From NCBI GenBank assembly GCA_033065855.1, contig JAVXUO010001421.1:1-64000 (forward strand): a stretch of 64,000 bases of DNA, given 5' to 3'. A program made the translations under genes and the position numbers. Positions 51,780 through 60,990 of the stretch are shown in pieces (the first letter of the stretch is position 1; each line of letters begins with the position of its first letter). The notes under the pieces are model-generated. The model had not been told where the DNA came from. It saw only the letters and a program-made list of their open reading frames with translations, and made no database searches. This DNA is from Escallonia rubra. Taxonomy: Eukaryota > Streptophyta > Magnoliopsida > Escalloniales > Escalloniaceae.

Positions 51780-52430
51780 ACCCACCACCACACACACACA
51801 CAAAATCTAGGTCACCCATCAACCCCTGTACACACACGCACACAAAAATTTGTCAGACACCCACGTACGTGCACACAAACTATGTGTGTGCGTGTGTGTG
51901 CCTTTGTGGGTATGTGTGGGCTTGTGTTTGTGAGTGCGTGTAGTGTATGTGTGTGTATGTATGTCGTTGAGTGTTGAGTGTGCATGTAATGGGTGTGTGT
52001 TTGTGTGTGTGAGTGTGTTTATGGTGATGGGTGAGGAAAATGGAAGGGGCAACCATGATGGGTGGGTGTTTGTGTGGTAGCTGTGTGTGTGTGTGCGCGC
52101 GCGTGTAGTGAGTGTGGGTGTGTTTGTGCATAAAAGCAGTCTGTGTGTTTGAGTGGGTCTGTGTTTATGGGGGGGGGGGAACCATGGTGCGTTTGTGTGG
52201 GTGGGTATGTCTATGCATCCGCGCACGTGTTGGGTATGTTTTCTTGTACACGCAGTAGGTGTGGGCGCATGTTTTTGTGTGTGAGTGTGTGGGTGTCTGT
52301 TTGTGGTTGGGGGGTGTTCGTGTTCGTGTGCATGCACAACGTGTGTGGTAGTGGATGATGGGGATGGGATAAGGGGGTCGAGAGTGTGGGTGTATGTTTT
52401 ACGTGCTCGCAGGGTGTGTGTGGTCAGAGG
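51780..52430. repeat. CA-rich then GT-rich low-complexity tract
   Basis: CACACACACACA-type text (51785-51880) is followed by about 550 bp of degenerate (GT)n with TGTGTGTGCGCGCGCG (about 52084-52105). The two halves can pair. The 206-residue minus-strand frame is a His/Thr-rich product of this composition. Confidence 0.85.
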
Positions 52431-53246
52431 CAGACCCATGAAATCTAATCGGAAGAGTCCAAAAAGTCACTTAAAGAATTTCAAAGGTTCAAGTTTACAT
52501 AAAACATGAAAAATAAAAAATATATACTACTTACTAAGCCAAAACTTGGTTTGGTGTAACATCTTTTTGGTGTTACACAACTGTCAACCTAGAATGAGAA
52601 TTTTTTTTAAAATGCACAAAATAAAAATCTTAATTGGTAAGTAACTACCTACAAAAATATGTTTAGTTTTCGCAAGTTAAAATTCATGAGAAAATGTAGT
52701 TAAAAAAATTTAAGGCCAAGTTTGATACGATAATAATATTTTTCTAACTTATTTCCGGACACGTATGGCAAATTTATTTTTCTATTATTTAAGATTCATT
52801 TTACTGAAGATAACAATAAGCACGTATATGTGATGTTTGATTTTTTTTTTTTTTAACAAAATTTGTACTATTAATCTTATTTTTGCACACACATCGCGTG
52901 TGCCACGGTGACTCGACGTTCATCAAGGTTTCACAGAACAAGAAAACACAAGAAAACTAACTTCTCTAATATGTATGAATTAATGGTCAATTCGTGTTCT
53001 TTTGTAATCTAGAGATTTGAAATTTGGAAGAATGAAGATGAAGTAAGGGAATGAGAAAAACAAAGACTATGAAGGTGGGGGCACAAAAGAGTAAAAAATT
53101 CAACAAAATGAAACTCTAATGATACAATATATATAGTGGCATCTTCCTAGATATGTTAAATATGATTACCCATTACTTAAATTTTTTGAAAAAACTCATC
53201 ACAAAATAGGGGCGGCGTGCGCCCCCATGTGGGTGGTCCGCCCTTG
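52428..53246 (-). mobile_element. hAT-like non-autonomous element, copy 1
   Basis: Begins AGAGGCAGACCCATGAAATC and ends AGGGGCGGCGTGCGCCCCCATG...GTGGTCCGCCC. It is related in inverted orientation to 55120-55755. Shared blocks are the outer GGGGCGGACC ends and the GTTCAAGTTTACATAAAACATG segment. Non-coding. Confidence 0.65.
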
Positions 53247-53249
53247 GAT

Positions 53250-54142
53250 ATGGTGGTGGGTGGTTGGTTGGTAATGGAGACGGGTGGCGAGGTGGGGGTG
53301 ATAGGTGGAAGTGAGATAGGTGTTTGAAAGAATGACTTTAAGCTAAAATATGCTAAGAAAATAGGACAATGACGTCATTTCACAAAAAATCCGTTTAAGA
53401 TAGATACTTAATTTTCTTAAATGTAAGTGAATAGATACTTAAATTTAAAGTGAAATAGGAGAAATCGCACACACGCGTGTGGTAATAGAGGGGTGAATTA
53501 TACGTTATCCTCCCCTCCCCTTATATATAGATATAGATACAGTAGCTGCAAAATGTGACGTGATTGGTCCATGCAAAGCGGAAAAAGGGAAACCACAAGA
53601 GAGAAGAAGGGGGCTGATAAATTTGCATCCATTGGGTAAAAGACCAAAATGTGTATTGTAGGCATTAAAATACAAAGAACGGCAAGCCGTTCATGCGCCC
53701 CCACACTAAAAACCTTCAACTTGCAAATAAATTATCCCTTCCCGTCCGTACATGTCCCACCCAATTTGGTCACTAAACTATGCACCGCATCATCACACGA
53801 GACAATAACAACCGAAAACCGTGCCCGCAGCCAATCAAAAATCGACAACCATTTTGACCAAACCGCTCTGGTTTTCTCCACACCACCTATTTCCACATCT
53901 AGAAGTTTCCTTTCCGCATTGCCCCCTGCTCATCATAACCAACGTATGCCTGCAAAATAGGGAGGTAGAGGTACCCATCTGTCTAGAGTTTCCTCTTTCA
54001 TACATGCCCCCCAGAATAGAATTTACCCCGAGTAACATCAACCCAACTGTGTTTATGGCCGCATGAGCGTGTCTGTTGTTGTGTAGAGTTTGTTTTGCTT
54101 GCTTGTTTGTTTGGTGGGCAAGACAGCGAGGAGGGGGCCAAA
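53250..54142 (+). promoter_or_regulatory. Upstream region of the MADS-box gene
   Basis: About 0.9 kb from the hAT-like element to the start codon. CCTTATATATAGATATAG (53518-53535) contains a TATA-like core that also resembles a CArG variant, the MADS-protein site. It lies about 620 bp before the ATG, so a leader intron or another start is possible. A GTTTG-rich leader (54085-54115) precedes GCCAAA-ATG. Exact transcription start unknown. Confidence 0.45.
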
Positions 54143-57100
54143 ATGGGGAGGGGGAGAGTGCAGCTGAAGAGGATTGAGAACAAGATTAATCGCCAGGTGA
54201 CTTTCTCCAAGAGGCGGTCTGGTCTGCTGAAGAAGGCCAACGAGATCTCGATTCTTTGCGACGCGGAGGTCGCTCTGATTGTCTTCTCAACCAAAGGGAA
54301 GCTCTGCGAGTACGCCACCGATGCCTGGTACCCATCTCTCTCTCTTTTTTATTTCCTTCAGTATCGCCTGTTGATTCCATAGTAGTTTGCCTGCAAGTTC
54401 GGGTATTCGTTGCCTTCGCTTGTTTGGTTTCTCGTTATCTTTCTTCATCTTCTACTCATCTTGCTGATGTTGTTTTGTGCACGTACGATACTCTTGTGTG
54501 TGAATTAGAATAAGTTGATGAATAAGCTGAGATCTTATAGGTTGTTAGGTTACTAGACACATGATTTTTGTCAAATTTTTTGTGTTCTAGAGCAAATTTG
54601 ACTCGTAGGAGTTGAAGGTTATTTCGAGGTGTTGTTGTTGAGCAGTCTCCTTTAGGTAGCTTTTCATTGGGCAATTTCATGCAAATGAACTCTTGTCACC
54701 AACACTACACTCTATGCCATGTACTCCCACATGCATGAAACATGCAATACTACTTGGTGAGTCTGCTTGTGTTTTGATGCTGCAGTTTGTGTTTAATATA
54801 TCAGGCTACGATGATCAGTCCCATCAATAAGAGTAGCAGTTTTTGTTTGTAAATTTCAAACCCATGTGTGCACTTTCCCTAGTTGTCCTGCCTTGTGATT
54901 TGTTTAAACAAAATGTTCAGAAAGGGACACTCTTTCCTATAGACAAATTTAAAGGTTGATGATTCAATTGTTAAAGATCCTACACAGATTTAGGAAGGTC
55001 CCTATTCATAAATATCTGAAGATTTATTTATAAAGTGTTCCCCTTTAGGAAAAAAGGTTACCTTTGAAATATGTTTAGTCTAATATATTTATGATGGTGC
55101 ACAAGCATGGTAGAACCAGCAGGGGCGGACCACCCACGTGACCGGTGGGGGCCATGGCACCCCCCATTTTTTGGGAAATTTTCTTTTTGATATATAGATA
55201 GATAGATAGATAGTGCATAAATATATTTAAATAAATTACAAAAATGTCGTTATAATAATTAATTAAAATTTTATTTTGTTGTGTTGTTTACTCTTTGTGC
55301 CACCGGTTATCATATATTTTTCTTTTTCATTTCCTTATTCGATCTTCACTCTTTTAAATTCTAAAATTTAAAACTTCATATTACAAAAAGAAAAGAAAAG
55401 AAAAGAGTAGGCCAAGATTAGTTTTTTTTTTTTGAGTTAAAATTTTTATACATATATTAACTTATATGTTACTAGTGTACTCATACAATTGATAATAACA
55501 TTAGTAAATTCTTTCGTGTAAGTTTAGTAATTTGTTATTACTAATCTTACCAAGTTAAATAAATCATTTTGAATAGTAAAATTATATGATTAGTAGTCAA
55601 ATTGAGCAGATATTTTGTATATAGTGATGCTAATTACATTATGTTTCTGATTTTTCATGTTTTATGTAAACTTGAACCTTTAAAAATTCTTTTAAGTGAG
55701 TTATTAATTATTATTTTTTTACTTTTTGGCCCCCGCGATTAGACTTTCTGCCGAGAACTAGTTTGTCTTGCTTTTATGGTATAGTACTGGGCTGTAGCTG
55801 ATGGTACAAGTTAGCGTTATGTGAGCTTATGGTATAGTACTGGGATGTTGCTAAATGATACGGAGTACAAGTTAGCAACCTAGCCTGCAAATATGGTGAC
55901 CACAGTTACGCCCGGGTGCTCTTCTAGCTCTGTGTTCTACGCTAATCTCGTGCTTTATTTTTTGTTGCCCACTAAACAAACATAGCCGTACCCTAACCTT
56001 AATGGTTGATTCTTGTGGACTTCATTTTTAAACTGTTGTCGTTTTTAAAAAATTTAAACCAGCATGGTGTATCAACTTACACCATCAACCCAAAAGCTAT
56101 TCAAACCAGATTGAAAGTTTGAATAAGTTTTTACCTGAACTGTTCAAAATTTGTTTTTGACCAAATAGAAGCCTCTTGATTGTGTGCCAAAAATGGCTAA
56201 CATTCTAGGTTATGGATACGGAGTTCTTGCGCTAAAAGTTGAAATACCAGTCTTGAAAATCTCTGAAATGTTCAAGGTTGAAAATTCAATTAGGTCATGA
56301 AATTTTGGGAAACCTTTTATATCGCATGTCATATTACAAGATCTTGATAAATTGGCTATAGCACCATGGGTGACCCTTTTTTCTTATTTTTCTTACAATC
56401 TTTTACCGTCAATTTTCTTCATCGATCTGCTTCATCTTTTAGACGGTGATATATCTTGGCAATTTACTTGCACCTCCTTGCTAGACCTGGCAAAGAGTGA
56501 CCCGGATCCGCGGGTCTACCCGTACCCGATTAAAAAATTCGAGTACGGGTACATAATTAGGAAACCCGCTGAAAATGGACCCGTACCCGAATCAACCCGT
56601 AAAATCCGGGTCGGTTTAAGTCAGTTATCGGGTACCCGAATTTATCCGATTATGTGAGTATATATATATATACCTTTTAGGGTTAACACCTCTCATTCTC
56701 TCTTCTTCTGACTTTCGCCGCCCCTGCCTCTCAAGTCTCTCAGACTCTCATCCTCACAGGTCCCTCTCTCAAGTCCCTCACTCTCTCTCAGATTTAATAA
56801 AGTCACGGCCACCCTACTCTACCCACGGCGCCACGTCGTTCAGTCACTCCCGGATCTACTGCATCTCCGCCGCCATGTCGTCACTTAGTCACTCTATCAC
56901 ATTGTCGCCACCAGTCTGTCACCCCGTTGCCACCGATCGGTCACCCCGTCGCGTCGTCACCCCCGATCCATCACCCCGTCGCCCAGTCGCCACAGATCCG
57001 TCACTCCGTCGCCCAGTCGCCACCGATCGGTCACTCCGTAGCCTTGTGTTGTTGGTTCAGATTTTTTTTTTTCAATTGAAAGATTTTCAGTTTTTATTTC

Positions 57101-59677
57101 TATTTTTATTGAAGGATGTTCAGATTGATGTGTAGATCGTTGTGTAATGAATTGATGGAGAAAGAATGAATTATCTGATTGTTTGAGGTCAAAATATGTC
57201 TAGTTTGTAGGTTTTTAAAATCTGTTATTCCAAAAAAACAATTAATCAGGAAATAGGTGAGTTACCCGTGGGCAGTACCCTACCCACAAGGGTAGGGTTG
57301 TGGGTAGGGTACGGGTTCTCAAAAAGCCTACCTGAAAAAATTCTTGTAAAATATGTCCGGCGGGTATACTCGTTTGTGAGGTGTACTCCTTGCAGTGTCG
57401 AAGTGTGAAATGCTATGTCATGATTATGTGCTTGCTTATTTCAAATCAAATATTTTTCCATTTGTGCATGTCCGGTATTTTTTTATATGCTAAGTCATGA
57501 TTATGTGCTTGCTTGCGTACCTCGGGTGCGGCGTGGGTGCGTGTCCGGTATTTCTTATTTATTTTTGTAATAACTGAAATACCGGGTATGGCTCGAGTGC
57601 AGATAAGATACAAATTAAGTGCGTATAGGATACTTATCGGGTGTTTTTAAAAGAACTTCTAAGGATCAAAACATAAACAGAAGTTTTGAGGGGCAAATAA
57701 AAATAATAAAACATGTAACTAAACCTATTAACGGGCAGATCGCTTATTCGCTTGATCTGTAATGAAGGGAGAAACGAGCAACCACCGGCCACCACCTCCG
57801 GCCGGAGACTTACAATGTTGGTGTTTAACAACAGTAGTTGTCACCGGATACTGTAGGCAACAGTAGCGACGGAGACGCACGAGTGGAGTCCAACGACTAG
57901 AAAGAGATGTCGGTAGCGAGCTCGTTTGTTGGTGCGGTAGTAGTAGCAACATCCAAGAAGAAGAAGGGACTCGACAAGATGTAATTGCTGATTGTTGTTC
58001 TCAATGCAGGTTCTTTTAAACCATGACCACATGTTCAATAGCCTGTTTTTGAGTTTTCTTTTGGGAGAGGAAAAGTGACTCACTTCCTCCATTTTATTAG
58101 CTTAGGAGTTTTTTTTTAGGAAAGATAAGAAGAGAAAATTAACGTAGGTTCGATCTTCTTTCTCCCCAAAAATCTCCTCTCAAAATTGGGAAGAAACAAA
58201 GAGAAAAGAAGTTCTCATTAGTAACACCTCAATAATATCCATATTACCCTTGAGATCATCAAGACTAAATTTTTAATGACTTTTAGGTCCTAGGATTTCG
58301 TACAAAACTTACCATTTCACTTACAGACGAATGATTGTTTTGGATGTTAAAATAAAATTGACTCATGTCTTCATTGTGCTTTTGGTGTGACATAAAGATT
58401 TCAATGTCCATATGTTTATAGTTTAACTCATGGCTCGTTGTTGTGTTGTTTTTATTGTGACATTAACCGGTCATCTAAGACTTCTTACATTATTGAGGCA
58501 TGAACGTTTTGTGATGCCATTGATGTCTAATTTTTTTCTTAACCAGAATCATGTTCTTTCTTGAGATCATACTTTTGTAGTCTCTTTTAGAATTACAACA
58601 ATTTGGTATAAGAGTATATGCGTACTTTGATGTATTTTATTTTCTTTAATGTTAAACTCACAAACAAGAGAAATACATTATGCTTTCTGTTCTCTCTTCA
58701 ACTCACAAGCAATTGAAAGGAAAATTGTCTTTCATTTTCTTCCTTTTTCTTCTCTTCCATTCTCTTCCTTTCTTTTCTTTTCTTTTCTCTTCCCAAAACT
58801 TATAAAGAGACTATAAGTGAATGTGGGTACAACAGTTGCAACCTTATCTTTTCCTGACTTTCTTAGTTACCCCTGATTAACTTAGGGTCAATTACACATT
58901 GCACCCTGAGGTTTACCCTAAATTACACACGCTCCGCCTATCTTTTTTTATTAAACTATGTTTGGTGACTCTCGATTTCTCTGACGGTTTTAACGATGTG
59001 ATGCAAAAATACATTTTTTGCTCTCTTCATTCTCCATTCTGCACTTCCCCTTCTCCCTTAACTCTCTACGAGGTGACTTCTCCCTCAACAATTCTCTGTG
59101 ATGGTGGCCTTGGGGAGGTTGTTGGTATACGATTGACAGAGGAGGTGGTCGTGATTGGCGATTGGTTGACGTAATTAGTGCCGGGGTGCTCGGCTATCGT
59201 GATTGGTGGCGGGGTGTTGGTGTCCTTGGGGAGGCTGTTCGTTTGCCATTGACAAAGGAAGTGGTCATCCTTGGAGATTGGTGGCGGGATGCTAGGTTGT
59301 CGTACGTGTCGGCGGCGGTCGTCGATTGGCCGATCGATGGTAGTGGGTGGTTAATTGGTGGCCCTCGGTGTGCGATTAGGAGTGGTGTTCGTGCGGCAGT
59401 GGTAGTTCACTAGCAGTGATGAGTCATCGTGACGACAGAAGGCTGGGCAGTAATGGTGGTTTACTGCCTGCTGTCTACGGTGGGTGTGGTATGTGTGTCT
59501 GCTGGTGTATGTGTGTGTTGCGTGTGTTTGCTGGGTGGTCGATTGGTGGCCTACTGGCCTTTGGTGGCCCTCAGCGTGCGACTGAGAGTGGTGGTCGTGC
59601 AGTAGTGGTGGTTCACAGGCGTTGATGGGTCATCGTGACAGCGGAAGGCTGGGTGGTGGTTTGCAATTTTAGTGGCA

Positions 59678-59708
<31 letters not shown>

Positions 59709-60572
59709 CCGTTGACCGCGCGGGCAACTTGGGGTAAGTTGCCCACGCGATCTGGCCGTCCATGCGCGATCTGTGGACGGTTTTTTACCATATTGCCCTT
59801 CTGTACTCTATGTTATATTAATGCATCCACTCATTCACTACATTATGTAGCGGATGATACAAATCAGTTTTTTGTCTCTCTTTTCCTCCTCTCCTCTTCT
59901 CTCTCTCTCTCTCTCTGGTCTCTCTTGTCCTCCCACATAAGCGATATTGTCCAGGTGTAATACAAAGGCGATTGTGGAGTCGAAGGAGTAGATGAGGCGG
60001 CAAGTAACGAGGTCGAGGGCGTCGCAAGGCAAAGTTGAAAGCGGTGAATGCGACAGCTATGGTGGTGGGCAGATTTGGCGACAACAAGATCTAGGTTGAT
60101 TAGATTTGGGTTTGAGTTTGATTTCGACGGCAAGATCGCAGATCGACGGTGGCAGACGACAGCGACTATGGTGTAACAATTTGACTGTCCCTCAATCCTG
60201 AATCGGTTCAATCACATTTTTGAAATATTTATCTTGAAATTCAATGATCATAAGTGTAGCTAGTTTAAAAAATTGTCAATCATACCATAAATAAAGTGCA
60301 AATCCATTTAGAGAAGAGGAGAGGACAAAGAGAGCAGCATAAAATTGATTGTGTAAATCTATTTAGAGAAGAGGAGATCGAGGAGGAAGAGAGAAGCACA
60401 AAACTGATTGTGCAAATCCAACACAGAGTACAGAGGGGCAATATGGTAAAAAAAACCGTTCGTTACATTACGTAGCGGACGGACTTAAAAAACCGTAAAA
60501 AAAAGATCTGGACCGTCCACAGATCGTGCGGGTAACTTAGCCTAAGTTGCCCGTGCGGTCAAGGAATCAGCA

Positions 60573-60610
<38 letters not shown>

Positions 60611-60676
60611 TGGTTGTAACTTAGCCTAGTCGTCCGCTACCGTGTCCGGTAGCGGACGATAATGTAGAAGCCAGCA

Positions 60677-60716
<40 letters not shown>

Positions 60717-60942
60717 GCTGATCCATTGCTCGCCCGGGCAATGGATCAGTTGTTGCCCGCGCGATCTAGCCGTCCACGCGCGAGATCTGAATGGCCAGAT
60801 CTCGCGCTTGGACGGCTTGTTTTTCGCCGTCCGCTACATAATGTAGCAGACGGCGAAATCTAACCCGCCCATAGGGCCTCGTGGACGGCCAGATCGCACG
60901 GGCAACAACTGATCCATTGCTTACGCGAGCAATGGATCAGCT

Positions 60943-60990
<48 letters not shown>

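Noticed and set aside
51819-52439. 206-residue minus-strand open frame rich in His and Thr
   Set aside because: Pure product of the GT/CA low-complexity tract; no domain and no codon structure.
57634-58092. Host gene on the minus strand of MADS intron 1
   Set aside because: Three short overlapping frames without domain, start context or splice support.
58890-59675. Complete second copy of the outer MULE family
   Set aside because: Only one terminus-like segment is seen; no inverted partner and no 9-bp duplication.
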